Shown: piece by piece, positions 52,201 to 61,530 of the stretch
How positions within the stretch are numbered: position 1 is the first letter of the stretch
Layout: each line of letters opens with the position of its first letter
Assembly (NCBI GenBank): GCA_963575745.1
Contig: CAUYUJ010017786.1
Location: forward strand, 1 to 64,000
Reading direction: 5' to 3'
DNA from: Prorocentrum cordatum
Taxonomy: Eukaryota > Sar > Dinophyceae > Prorocentrales > Prorocentraceae
DNA: 64,000 nucleotides
Position numbers and translations under genes: made by a program
The notes under the pieces: model-generated
What the model saw: the letters and a program-made list of their open reading frames with translations, nothing else
What the model was told of the DNA's origin: nothing
Database searches by the model: none

Positions 52201-53542
52201 GGGAGAACTCCAAGACAGGCAACCCGCGGGCAGTGAGAAGGTCAGCAACGGCACGAGCAAGGGACGTGGCTGTCTCCGCGCACTTGGATACGACACAGAA
52301 GTTGCCAACATAACCAGCACGCACCGCGTCCTTCTCCGCCACCAAGGGACGAGGACATCCCCCATCCAGAATCATATCGTCACTGCCAAACCCGACATCC
52401 GACAGGGCTCTCGTCAGCGCACTCTGGCACAGGTGTAGAGCCCAACTCCACCCCATGGGAACGACCGTGACAAGAGGCTGGAGATAATCGCTGATGCCGA
52501 GACGAACCCCGTTGACCGACTTGAGGCCGAGGAATATGTTGTTTATCGGTGGCAAAGAGAAGAGAGACTCCATGCCAGCGGGCAGTCGCAAATGATAGAA
52601 TGCACACTGGATGTCGCCCTGCGCGAACTGAAAACTGTCGTCGCAGTCATGGCTGGCCCGCGCGCTGGGCGTGGGCAGGCGAGTGGCTGGCGGGCACGAG
52701 AAGCTGCAGTTGGCCAGCCTGGTGTCGAACACCAGCCTGAGCATGCCGTTAGTCTTCAGCACAAAGAAAAGACCAGTAGAGAAGGGTGCCTGCTCGCTGG
52801 AGACCCGCCAGGTGATCATGTCGTGGGCCTCCAGCTGCTTCAAGAACTCAGCGTAGGACTTCGGCTTAAAGCGCAGCTCGGGATCCACATAGGGGCGACT
52901 AACCCCCAACGATTCACGGAGCTCCGCCGCCACCGACTCGGGATTCAGCATACTCTGCCTCCAATCCTGCAGCACGATGGAGTCGGCCTCGGAGACGACG
53001 CCGCAGGTGGAGACTGCCTTCGTCGACTCGGGCCAGGCCACAAGTGGCATGCTGAAGGGGCGCACGCGACCGCTGTCGCCAGCGTAGCCAGGTGCCTGCG
53101 CGAGCATCTCCACGAGGGATGCTTCGCAATCGCGGCCTCTCTCCGAGTAGGCGGCGGGCAGCTCGAAGTCGCGGTGCAAGCCCGCGACGTAGTCCACTGA
53201 GGCTGCCTGGGCCGCAGGCGGTGCCCCCCCGTCGTCAGGCATGGAGGGCTCGTCCTTGCCGCAGTGGAGCCAGTTGAGAGCAGTCAACCCCTCGTTGCAC
53301 CACTCTCTCCAGCTCGCGCCTTTGGCGGCCCGTAGACGAGCACCCCGACCAAGCGGAAGATGGCGACGCCCATCCACTGGAAGAAGAGGGAGCGGAAAAA
53401 CGTCACGCTGGCGACGGCCACCTCGTCTGGGCGACTCCAGGCCAGGTGGAGCCACGAAGGGCCCGGGGCAAAGCTGGCCAGGCTCGCGAGCCGGTAGCAC
53501 GTCGCAAGGCCCCTCCTGGCCAGCGTCCTTTAGGAACGTCAT
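52127..53542 (-). CDS. YR element pol ORF: reverse transcriptase
   Basis: 471 codons; the ATG overlaps the TGA of the upstream ORF (ATGA). A charged N-terminal region, then RT fingers at about residue 257 (TGLFFVLKTNGMLRLVFDTR), motif A QGDIQCAFYHLRLP with Asp310, motif B VPMGWSWALHLCQSAL at about 361-376, and motif C GYVGNFCVV at 410-418. DIRS-group RTs have YVDN or YVDD here, so Gly replaces a catalytic Asp. The reading frame shifts near residue 450 into the RNase H frame. Confidence 0.85.
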   Translation of the reverse strand: MTFLKDAGQEGPCDVLPAREPGQLCPGPFVAPPGLESPRRGGRRQRDVFPLPLLPVDGRRHLPLGRGARLRAAKGASWREWCNEGLTALNWLHCGKDEPSMPDDGGAPPAAQAASVDYVAGLHRDFELPAAYSERGRDCEASLVEMLAQAPGYAGDSGRVRPFSMPLVAWPESTKAVSTCGVVSEADSIVLQDWRQSMLNPESVAAELRESLGVSRPYVDPELRFKPKSYAEFLKQLEAHDMITWRVSSEQAPFSTGLFFVLKTNGMLRLVFDTRLANCSFSCPPATRLPTPSARASHDCDDSFQFAQGDIQCAFYHLRLPAGMESLFSLPPINNIFLGLKSVNGVRLGISDYLQPLVTVVPMGWSWALHLCQSALTRALSDVGFGSDDMILDGGCPRPLVAEKDAVRAGYVGNFCVVSKCAETATSLARAVADLLTARGLPVLEFSPAVCKGGLHGLGDRRNLWDHSRSS

Positions 53543-54750
53543 GGATGCCGCAAGGCCCGCTCCTCGCGAGCCTTGCGACGTTCTTTTGCAACGGCGGCCT
53601 CACTCTTCATCTGGTCGGCGATCCAGTCCATCAAGGCTGGGCAAATGCACAAGTTGCCCATCGTCTCTCCCGTGCCGAGGAAGTGGCCAATCTCCGAGGA
53701 GGCCTCGGCGGCCGCGGACGCGGCGCCGTCCTTGGCCTGGCCCTTGGCCTTGGGCGCAGGCTGAGTCCTGCGCGCGCGCTCCTCGAAGAAGCGCCCCTCC
53801 ACCAACTGCAGCTGCCGCGAAAGGAACTCGTAGGAGGCCAGCTCGCAGATGATCAGCTGGTCGTGGCAGAGCGAGGTCTCGATGACGCGGCACAGCGTCT
53901 CGTGGAGCTTGGCGGTGTCGTCCGTCTCCAGGGCCTGCATCATGGCCATCCAGCGGTTGTGCCACGCCATCGCCCCGCCAGCCATGCGGAGCATGAAGTG
54001 GAGCACCCGCATCGTGGTCCTTGGGCCCCTCACGGGCCAGTCGGCGCGGGCGGTCTCGGTCTGGCGCTTCACGGCGTCACTGAAGGGCATGTCCCGCAGC
54101 CCACGAGCGTCGAGCACGGTGGCCATCACGCGGGGATCAGGTCCCGCGACGCCTGGGGCGGCGGGGGCCGCGGCGGCGCCGCCGACGCCCAAAGGGTCCG
54201 CGGCAGCAGGCAGGGCGGCTCCCCCCGCACCGAGCGCCGCCGCCAGCGCGCCCACCCCGGCCTCGGGCGCCGCGGCCACGGCGGCAGGCGGCCCAGGGGC
54301 GCCCGCGGGGGGCACGGCCGCGCCCGCCAAGGCCAGGGCGCCAGGCGCTGCGGCAGCGGGCGCCGCTCCGAGCGGGTCGGGCAAGCCCAGCGCCCCCGCC
54401 GCCACGCCCAGCACGTTGTCGGCGCTGAGCTCGAGGTTGAAGGGCGACGGCGGCAGAGGTCCGTGGCCTTGAGCGACGCCGCGGCGCACAGCAGCCCAGA
54501 CGACGGCTGCGGACGGCAGCCGCCTGAACTTGTAGAGCCTATGGGCGGCGACTCCGACGATTGCGTCGCCCTGGCCCGCCGAGTCATGCACTGATCTCAA
54601 GTCGCCGCCAGCCAGGTCGCTCTCCGCGTAGTCGTCATCGTCGGGGGTGAGGATGTACCCTGGCAGCAACGTGGGCCTCTCGTGGTAGATGGCGGGCCCC
54701 CCGACGTTGTACCGTACGTAGTGGAACTGGCCAGAGGTGCGAGCAGCCAT
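53539..54750 (-). CDS. YR element gag-like ORF
   Basis: 403 codons from ATG to TGA. An N-terminal segment with YILTPDDDDYAESDLAGGDL, an Ala/Pro/Gly-rich linker (about residues 120-200), then a conserved-looking helical part: MRVLHFMLRMAGGAMAWHNR, CRVIETSLCHDQLIICELAS and QLQLVEGRFFEERARRTQP. The C-terminus is Lys/Glu rich. Position directly before RT and an ATGA overlap suggest a structural (Gag) role. No zinc knuckle is present. Confidence 0.65.
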   Translation of the reverse strand: MAARTSGQFHYVRYNVGGPAIYHERPTLLPGYILTPDDDDYAESDLAGGDLRSVHDSAGQGDAIVGVAAHRLYKFRRLPSAAVVWAAVRRGVAQGHGPLPPSPFNLELSADNVLGVAAGALGLPDPLGAAPAAAAPGALALAGAAVPPAGAPGPPAAVAAAPEAGVGALAAALGAGGAALPAAADPLGVGGAAAAPAAPGVAGPDPRVMATVLDARGLRDMPFSDAVKRQTETARADWPVRGPRTTMRVLHFMLRMAGGAMAWHNRWMAMMQALETDDTAKLHETLCRVIETSLCHDQLIICELASYEFLSRQLQLVEGRFFEERARRTQPAPKAKGQAKDGAASAAAEASSEIGHFLGTGETMGNLCICPALMDWIADQMKSEAAVAKERRKAREERALRHP

Positions 54751-54755
54751 TGCTC

Positions 54756-55136
54756 TTAGCGACGGAACTTCCTCGCCTGGGCAGCAGCCGCCGTCGCAAG
54801 GTCGAGAGTGTCCACCGTCTCGGGCAGAGGTGCTGGAGCGGGTGCGGGCTGAACCACGGGGGCCGTCCGAGAGCTCTTGATGAAGAAGCCGCCTACGACG
54901 ATGCCGTATGCGAAGGAGCTCACCACGAGCACGACCACGAACTCAGTTGACCAGCCTGTGGGCTGCACGGATGCCAGCGAGCCCTCGCCTGTCGGGCAGC
55001 GGCACTCCAACGCAGGGCAGTGCAGCGCTGGGGAGCAGACGCAATATGGGCAGGGCGTCGAGCTGCCGCGAACTATGATGGCAGTGGTGAGGGCACTGGT
55101 GAGGTCGGCGCAGACCCGCTCAAAGAATGCTTGCAT
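54756..55136 (-). CDS. Small membrane-spanning ORF at the 5' end of the YR element
   Basis: 126 codons starting 5 bp inside repeat A1 and ending 5 bp before the gag-like ORF. An N-terminal Cys-rich part (CPYCVCSPALHCPALECRC) precedes one hydrophobic segment, EFVVVLVVSSFAYGIVVGGF, then a Pro/Ala-rich tail. It may be an accessory protein of the element; function unknown. The tight spacing supports co-expression with gag and pol. Confidence 0.55.
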   Translation of the reverse strand: MQAFFERVCADLTSALTTAIIVRGSSTPCPYCVCSPALHCPALECRCPTGEGSLASVQPTGWSTEFVVVLVVSSFAYGIVVGGFFIKSSRTAPVVQPAPAPAPLPETVDTLDLATAAAAQARKFRR

Positions 55137-55141
55137 TCCTT

Positions 55142-55198
55142 TAGAACTTGAGCGAGGGAATACGGCCGCGGAGTTACCACAAATGCCGACAAGTCGCT
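55142..55198 (-). repeat. Split direct repeat A1 (5' terminus)
   Basis: Identical to A2 over 57 bp; next to the start codon of the first ORF on the inside and GATGATGATGG on the outside. Confidence 0.93.
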
Positions 55199-55204
55199 GG
55201 ATGA

Positions 55205-55475
55205 TGATGGTGACGTTGATTGTGAGATCGATTGTGAGATCGATAGTGAGATCGATAGTGAGACCGAATGTGAGATCGATTGTGAGATCGATAGTGGGAT
55301 CGACAGTGAGATCGATTGTGAGATCGATCGTCTGATCGATTGTGAGATCAATCGAATGAAACAGATCGAGTGGGATCGATTGTGAGATCGATCGAGTGAG
55401 ATCGATCGAGCGAGACCGATAGTGAGATAGATAGTGAGATCGATAGTGAGATCGATCGAGTGAGACGTTGGTTCC
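55205..55475. repeat. 12-bp repeat GATCGATAGTGA
   Basis: About 22 degenerate dodecamers GTGAGATCGAT(T/A); adjacent to the 5' end of the YR element. Confidence 0.9.
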
Positions 55476-55509
55476 TCCCCCCCCCCCCGAACCTCACCCG
55501 AACGGTGGT

Positions 55510-56110
55510 CGTATAGGTAATAGCCTATGCGGTGATCAAGCCGAAGCTCCGCGAGGGAACGGACACCTACCGTGCGCTGGGAGCGAAGCGACCGACCAAA
55601 TCCTAGACGAATGGAACCTGCTACGGCTGTCACGAGACCGTGAAGGAAAACAGCATCCCAAGGACTGTGCTAGGCAGTGGAGCTTGCCCGAGATCACGGT
55701 GGAGGACTTCCTTGAGGTGCTCCCGTCTTTCCCAGGCGCCGCTGCCCTAGGGTGGGATCATTTCCCAAAAACAATCCTTCGAGAAGATGCCGAGGGAGAT
55801 CATCCAGAGGGCAGTGGACACCCTGAACCACAGGGAGAGGCAGCCGACCATCCTACCTCACAATCATCAACGCGTTCTTCCCAAAGCCGTCGGTCGGCAC
55901 GCGCCCGATAGGCTTGCTATGCACGCTGGCGCGCATATGGAGCAGAGCGCGCCAGCGGGTCATGAGGAAACGAGAAAAGAGATCGTCTCGGCGGGCTTCT
56001 GGGAAAATACCCAGCGACGGCAGCACATCGGGCTGGCTGTACTCATCACCTCCTCACCTATTTTGCCAAGGCCAGAGGTCTGACCTCTGTCAGCACCTTC
56101 TATAACGGAT
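55510..56110 (+). pseudogene. Third retroelement fragment: N-terminal part of a LINE-type RT
   Basis: Plus strand, in several frames. QILDEWNLLRLSRDREGKQH, PEITVEDFLEVLPSFPGAAA, LGWDHFPKTIL (RT motif 0/1), MPREIIQRAVDTLNHRE, then LLCTLARIWSRARQRVMRK, which corresponds to the RPIGLLpTLyRiW motif, and SDGSTSGWLYSSPPHLF. It breaks off near the MITE at 56,158. Catalytic motifs A to C are absent. Confidence 0.75.
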
Positions 56111-56157
56111 GAGTCGAACCTGCTTGAAAGCATGCCCGTGAGCAACTACGAATAGCA

Positions 56158-56320
56158 TGAGGTCGGGCGCGTCCCCCATACAGGCGGCTCTTGGACGAAA
56201 AGTATAAAAAGATCGCCCACCGATACTCCAAAGAAAGCTCGAAACTGCTCCAAAGATCGTCCCCCGGCTCTGTTGGACCCTTTTGGGATACTCCTCCTGC
56301 AGAGGGACACGCCCGACCTA
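56158..56320. mobile_element. ~160-bp inverted-repeat element, family D, copy 1
   Basis: Left end GAGGTCGGGCGCGTCCCCC, right end GAGGGACACGCCCGACCTA, inverted over about 20 bp. Interior AT-richer. The TA is kept only at the right end. Confidence 0.78.
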
Positions 56321-56560
56321 CAACCCTCGTCAAAATGAACTGCTTGTCGGAAGATCTGGGGCCGAGTATCGATGAGTGCGGGGTACTTGCATGCGCCGCC
56401 CCTCCAATGTTGGTCGACGTCAAACTTTCGAGTCAACTTCGGTCAGACTATCTTTGCCCTCGCCCCGACATTGAAGGGGCGGCGTGTCGACATTGAGGGG
56501 CACGCCGAAATCGAAATGACGTGCCAGCAACTGTTGAGGTTCATTTTGACGAGGGTAGTA
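56319..56560. mobile_element. TA-flanked inverted-repeat element, family E (242 bp)
   Basis: TA-CAACCCTCGTCAAAATGA.. at left and ..TTCATTTTGACGAGGGTAG-TA at right: 20-bp arms with one mismatch. Nested inside are further complementary words (GCCGCCCCT..CAATGTT and ACATTGAAGGGGCGGC). Its left TA is shared with the family D element. Confidence 0.8.
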
Positions 56561-57123
56561 AGACTGCGAGCAGCAGCTCGGCAGCTCTCCCTCGACCGCG
56601 GGCCTCCTCGAGGCCCTGCGCGGGCTCCGCGGGGCACGCCCCGGGCCCTGCCTCTCTCCGCGGGCCCGCGGAGGCCCGCTGGACGAGCCCTGCTGGCCGC
56701 GGCTGCGCGAGCGGCACGTCGCAGCGTCGGCCTGGGCGACGGCCTCGCGCCTGCGGGGCGGGAACTTATCCGCAGCCACTCGCCAAAGGCGGCGACTTCG
56801 CTCGTGGACGCATCGTCTGGCCGTTTCGGAGGTCCCCTTTGGGGGGGCGGGTCGCTATTTTGCGAGGCGGGGATTTATCCATATCCACCGCCTGGGAACC
56901 GACGTCCTGGTGCTCCAGCGGGCGGTGGATGCGGATCCGTTTCGGCCCCTGGAGGCCCGAGCATGTCCACGTCCACCGCCCGCCGAGGCTCCGACAACTG
57001 ACCCTGCAGGTGGTGGTCATGCTCGATTCCCGCCTCGGAGCGTCCCCCGTCCTGGGCGTCCCCGAGACCTCCACTCGGCACTCCGTCCAGGCCCAAGTGA
57101 AGATCACGACCCACGTGGCTGAG

Positions 57124-57284
57124 GTCAGGTCGGGCACGTCCCCCTACAGGGGGATGTTGGGCGAAATCTTAAAAAATACCCAAAGAGCATTGCAAACAAT
57201 CGTCCCCAATATCAAACAATCGTGCCCTGACTATGTTTTGACTAGTTTTGAATTTTCCTCCTGTAGAGGTACAAGCCCGACTTA
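57124..57284. mobile_element. ~160-bp inverted-repeat element, family D, copy 2
   Basis: Left CAGGTCGGGCACGTCCCCCT, right AGAGGTACAAGCCCGACTTA. Same AT-rich interior motif (AAATCTTAAAAAATAC) as copy 1 (AAAAGTATAAAAAGAT). Confidence 0.78.
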
Positions 57285-58140
57285 AGGCTAAGGTCGAGCA
57301 CCCGACCAGCTGGGGCAAGACCAGATCCGGGACGCTCAACCCTGAGGCCCTCGAGGAGCTCCTGAAGGATCCAGAGTGGGACCTTGGCACCGAGCACCAT
57401 GTGACCTCTCACAGGGACCTCGAAGGAGACTCGTGCAACGGTCGGGTTCAATGGGTCCCCACGGTTAAGAGGGTGTCGGAGGCAACGAAGATGACAGGCC
57501 AGTTGGGGCGTCTTGGATCCGGACGGGCCCACTGGCAAAGGTCGTCCGGGGGACGACGGTGGACGGCACCGGCGACGCGGCCTTCAGGAAGCTGAAGGCT
57601 CAGGCGGCGAAGCCAGCTGGCCCCCTGCACCCAGGATGCGCTCTGAGTTTACGTTTCCTCCTCGACCCCTTCATGGCCAGGGAGGACCCCTGGAGATCAC
57701 CACGATCCAGGCGATCAAGGAGTTCGTTGGGGTGGTTTGGACTAAGCAAGTTTCGTGCGAGGTGCTAGGCGAGTGTTTCCTGGACGGCCTGGCTGCTCTG
57801 GACGCCAAGAGCCCCTGGAACCTGGTCAAGCAACCTGCGGCAACCCTCGTGACCACCGTTCAGAGGATCGACCGTGCCCCGATTTCCACAGGAAAGCAGT
57901 GTGTCGACGACATGGGACGGGGTTGGGACTTCGTTCGGTTCGCTCGGCAGCAAGGTCAGGGAAGGAGTTCGCGGGGCGATGGTTCGACAGGAGCGGGACC
58001 ACCAGAACGATTCTGAGACTTGGAAAGGCGCAAGGTCTTCTGGCAGCAGACCCGAGCCCTGCTCACCCAGCCCACGTCTGACGCGTGGCATGATCACTCT
58101 CGGCAGACGCGGAAAGCTGTCCGACGTTTTTTTCCGGTGA
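57285..58140. other. Unassigned region with open frames
   Basis: Plus-strand frames include a 167-codon stretch (57,513-58,016) with AIKEFVGVVWTKQVSCEVLG and LDAKSPWNLVKQPAATLVTT. It is protein-like in composition but unknown to me. Possibly a retroelement remnant; not called as a gene. Confidence 0.35.
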
Positions 58141-58143
58141 CAT

Positions 58144-58394
58144 TCCAAATGTACTGTCTAGGGGGCCACATGCGAACCCTACCCCTACCCCCCACGATTT
58201 CTGAGGGGGAGGGTGGGGTTCATTTCGTTCGGGAGCTCCCGAGCGAAGTGAACCCCACCCTTCCCCGATCCGTCGTCGGGGACCCCCCCCCCTCCCCCCC
58301 TTCCCCGATCCGTCGTCGGAGACCCCCCCCCCTCCCCCCCTTTCCCCGATCCGTCGTCGGGGAAATCCACTGGCGCACTTTCCAAATGTAGTGT
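58144..58394. repeat. Inserted unit between TCCAAATGTA direct repeats, with 50-bp palindrome and 40-bp repeats
   Basis: TCCAAATGTA occurs at about 58,145 and 58,381. Between them a 50-bp near-perfect palindrome (58,211-58,260, GGGTGGGGTTCA...TGAACCCCACCC, two mismatches, no loop) is followed by three CCCCGATCCGTCGTCGG units separated by poly-C. Confidence 0.8.
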
Positions 58395-58479
58395 CGCCGT
58401 GCATGTTCATCCCCGTGTTCTGCATCAGGACCGGCCCTGGGCCGATCGGGCGCTGCTGCTGCTGCTGCTGCCGACATCT

Positions 58480-59530
58480 ACTGGACGCAGTCCAGAATGG
58501 CGACGCGTGCGGACGGCACCGACACCGAGCTGCAGGCCGTGCCGAGGAGCTCGAGGCACGCTTCGGCATCGGAGGCGTTGCCGTCCTGCTTCCTCGAGCT
58601 GGAGGGGGGACCACCTTGGAGGCACCCCCTGTGTAGAGCGGCGAGGAGAAGGTTGGGCAGACCCGAGGCCGATGGGGAGCCTGGTATCCAGGGCCCTCTT
58701 CCCAGATCCATGCGGTGGGGCAGGCCCGCCAAGGATCCCGAAGGTACGTACCCCCAGTCCTCCGATTGGCCCCAGGACGGCGTGCTCGTTACAGTCGAAC
58801 ACAGGACAGCAGAACATCCTTCCAGAGCATGAGACCCTCCGCCAGCCAAAACAAACCAAACCATAACATCACTCGAGGGTACCCTCCCCCAGGATGCACA
58901 ACAACGTCCAACAAACACGAAAAACACGAGGGCAACCTCCCCGAACCGACCTCGATCTTACACCTCGACCTGGCTGCATCAGGAAAGGGATAGCGGTTTT
59001 CACTGGCGGCTCGTTCTTAAGCAGGATGGGCGATTGTGGCCGTCAGCCACAGTGGAGACCTCCTCCACGGGCTCTGCGGGGTGGTCCCACTCCCTGAGGA
59101 GGCCCCGGACCTACCGGCTCGGGATGGGGAAGGTGCTGCAACTCGGCAACGAGGCACCCACGCCACCATCGAGGACGGGGCGAAGGTGCACGTCGAATGC
59201 AAGGCCACCGTGCCTGTCACGTCCCGCATCCCAGGCTCTGCTGGTGAGAACCCGGCCAGGCGTCATTGGCGGTCCGAGGTGGCGGAGGCCCCGAAGGGGG
59301 TCAGGCTCACGGAGGTCCATGCATGCGCACCCAGCCCCAGAAAGCTGCACAGGAAGGCCTGACCGCCAATCCGCAGCTTCGCGGCAGCGAGCACGCTGAC
59401 CGTCTTGCCAGATCAGGGGCCGAGCCACTCCGAGCCCCCAGGCCCAGCGGTTGGTGGAGGGCCGTGCTCCGTCACAGCGATTGGCGATGCCTGCGGCCAG
59501 TCCCGAGGGAAACCAAGCCAACGAGGAAGC
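58480..59530. other. Unassigned GC-rich region
   Basis: Overlapping open frames on both strands of up to about 155 codons, none with a recognised motif. Confidence 0.35.
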
Positions 59531-59537
59531 CGAAGAC

Positions 59538-59700
59538 GAGGATCAAGCTCCAGTCCTTGCCAGAGAAACATGAAAAGAAAACTGAAGATGAGGATCAAAC
59601 TCCAGTCCTTGCCAGAGAAATATATGAAGAAAGCCTGAAGATGAGGATCAAACTCCAGTCCTTGCCAGAGAAATATGTGAAGACAGAGCCAACGCAGACG
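59538..59700 (+). repeat. ~52-bp tandem repeat, three copies
   Basis: GAGGATCAA(G/A)CTCCAGTCCT and TGCCAGAGAAA at 59,538, 59,590 and 59,643. Confidence 0.9.
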
Positions 59701-59988
59701 ATGGTGGTCAGCCCCCTTGCCATGCATGAGAAGAAGAAGCTGACGTGGACGATGTTCAGCTTCTCTGCCACGTGGTGGGATGATGGTCCCTCCTCCTCCA
59801 CCTCCTCCTCCTCTACCTCCCCGCTCTGCCTCCCGCTCCCCAGGGGTGTGCCTCGCTGGGGAGGGAGGCTGCCCGCTTCGCGAGACCTCCCCGCACGTGG
59901 TATGACCCGAGGCGGCGTGGCGGGCAGTGGCCCGACCACGACGGCTCGGAGTGGCTCATATGAAGGGACCCCTCAGGAGGCAGCCCTT

Positions 59989-60144
59989 TACCAGCCTCGA
60001 ACGTATCCCTATCCCTAAGATTGACACGCCAAAAGGCAAAGACGATCTTAGGGATTCGCCTTCAAAAAATAAGGGAATCCCTAAGATTGGCATCGTGATG
60101 AGGAGGTGCCCAGCATAGGGATAGGGATACGTTCCAGGCTGGTA
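59989..60144. mobile_element. TA-flanked inverted-repeat element, family F (156 bp)
   Basis: TA-CCAGCCTCGAACGTATCC.. and ..GGATACGTTCCAGGCTGG-TA: arms of about 29 bp with one mismatch, continuing into CTATCCCTA. The interior holds smaller stems (TCCCTAAGAT/ATCTTAGGGA), so the whole element folds strongly. Confidence 0.88.
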
Positions 60145-60206
60145 AGCCCTGGGCTCCCGATCCCCTCCGTCGCCCTCCCTCGTGGACCCCTGGAGCCCTC
60201 GAAGTT

Positions 60207-60371
60207 TAGGTCGGGCATGTCCTCGTCCTCCCACAGACGGACGCTGGAAGAACCATTCAAAACAAAGTCGACCAATGACCAAAAAGAGCCAGAAGAGCAC
60301 GACAAATCGTCACCATATCATATTCCTGCTATTCTTGACTATTCCTCCTGTGGAGGGACATGCTCGATTTA
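60207..60371. mobile_element. 165-bp TA-flanked element, family D, copy 3
   Basis: TA-GGTCGGGCATGTCC at left, GGAGGGACATGCTCGATT-TA at right; the only family D copy with TA at both ends. Confidence 0.8.
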
Positions 60372-60704
60372 ACTCTCTAAGTCCCCTGGGGAGACCCCCG
60401 TGGCCCAAGCTCCTCAGGAGGGGGGAGCCCAGGGAGACCTGGTCTTTTCGTGGTCACCGCCTCTGGTGGGCTGAGGTCTGAAGGTCAGGGGATGGCAACC
60501 CGTCGGATTCCCTCCTTCTCTGTTCCTCTTGATGAAGGGTACGCGCGAGGGTCACACAACGTGCCCGCCAGAGGGCACACCTATGAACCATGCACAGGCT
60601 GACCCAGCAAAGGCCGGTGTAAGCCGGTGGACTCTTTCTGGCAAGGCAGGTTCCCCGGATACGTGGACGGCAGAGCACTCCAAATCCCTTATTAATCGTC
60701 TCCC

Positions 60705-60880
60705 TGGTCCGGTTTTTTGAGGCGCCTTTTTTGTAACTGGGGGGGTCCGGTTTATTAGGGCGCTTTCTTTGGATTGGAGCTTAGGGGGTCCGGTTTATGA
60801 AGGCGTCCCGTGCAAGAGGGGGGGGCCCGGAACATTGGGTCGCATGTGGAGGGGGGTCCGGTTTTTTTGGGGGGGTCGAT
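60705..60880. repeat. Degenerate ~36-43-bp repeat GGGGGTCCGGTTTATTAGG
   Basis: GGTCCGGTTT(T/A)T words at about 60,707, 60,745, 60,788 and 60,857 with a divergent unit at 60,826. Confidence 0.75.
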
Positions 60881-61244
60881 TAATCAAAGATCTGGAATGC
60901 AAAAGAATGCCGCCCTGCCCTCTCGGAAGACCCGCCGGGACCGGTCGGTCCGAGGTCCCGGCACCGTCCCCGGCTGCCCCCGGCCAGGCCCAGGAAGACG
61001 AGGAGCTTCGGGCCTTCGGGCCCTGCACTCCGAGAGGGGGTCGCGCAACGTCTTGGCCTCTCGTGGGAGGAGGCCGTCGCGCCGGGCCGGGCCGCTCGCG
61101 CGGCCACAAGCGGCAGCAGCAGCAGCAGCAGGTCGGGCGTGACACCTTCAAGTCCCCTGCCCCGAAGCCCTTTGATGGGGGTCGTTCCCCCATGCTTCCA
61201 TGCACGTCGAGTGGAGTCGCCCCCCGTCTACAGCGTAAGGTCGT

Positions 61245-61530
61245 GTCTCCTCCTCCTCCTCCTCCTCCTCCTCCTCCTCCTCCTCCTCCTCCTCCTCCTC
61301 CGCCGTCTCAGCCGCAGCCCCGTCCTCAGCCTCAACGACACGAATCTTCGCATTCGTGCCAATTTGTCTATTATTATCCTCCTCCTCCTCCTCCTCCTCC
61401 TCCTCCTCCTCCTCCTCCTCCTCCTCCTCCTCCTCCTCCCCTCCTCCTCCTCCTTTTCCTCCTCCTCCTCCTCCTCCTCCTCCTCCTCCTCCTCCTCCTC
61501 CTCCTCCTCCTCCTCCTCCTCCTCCTCCCC
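61245..61530. repeat. CTC microsatellites
   Basis: Two (CTC)n blocks (61,250-61,305 and 61,378-61,530) with about 70 bp of unique sequence between. Poly-Pro, poly-Ser, poly-Leu and poly-Glu frames only. Confidence 0.95.

Larger units (their letters stand above)
49241..55198 (-). mobile_element. Tyrosine-recombinase retrotransposon (DIRS/PAT/Ngaro-like) with split direct repeats
   Basis: 5,958 bp on the minus strand. 5' to 3': repeat A1 (55,198-55,142), small membrane ORF, gag-like ORF, pol with reverse transcriptase, RNase H and tyrosine recombinase, a C-terminal domain, then B1 (49,519-49,428), A2 (49,425-49,369) and B2 (49,332-49,241). The A1-ORFs-B1-A2-B2 order is the split direct repeat layout of PAT/Ngaro-type elements. 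Both flanks are GATGATG sequence and no target duplication is seen, as expected for recombinase-mediated insertion. Pol carries at least three frame changes and a Gly in place of the first Asp of the RT YxDD box, so this copy is probably inactive. Confidence 0.87.

Noticed and set aside
49369-55198. A repeats taken as LTRs of an LTR retrotransposon
   Set aside because: Too short (57 bp), and the interleaved B1-A2-B2 order plus a tyrosine recombinase fit split direct repeats instead.
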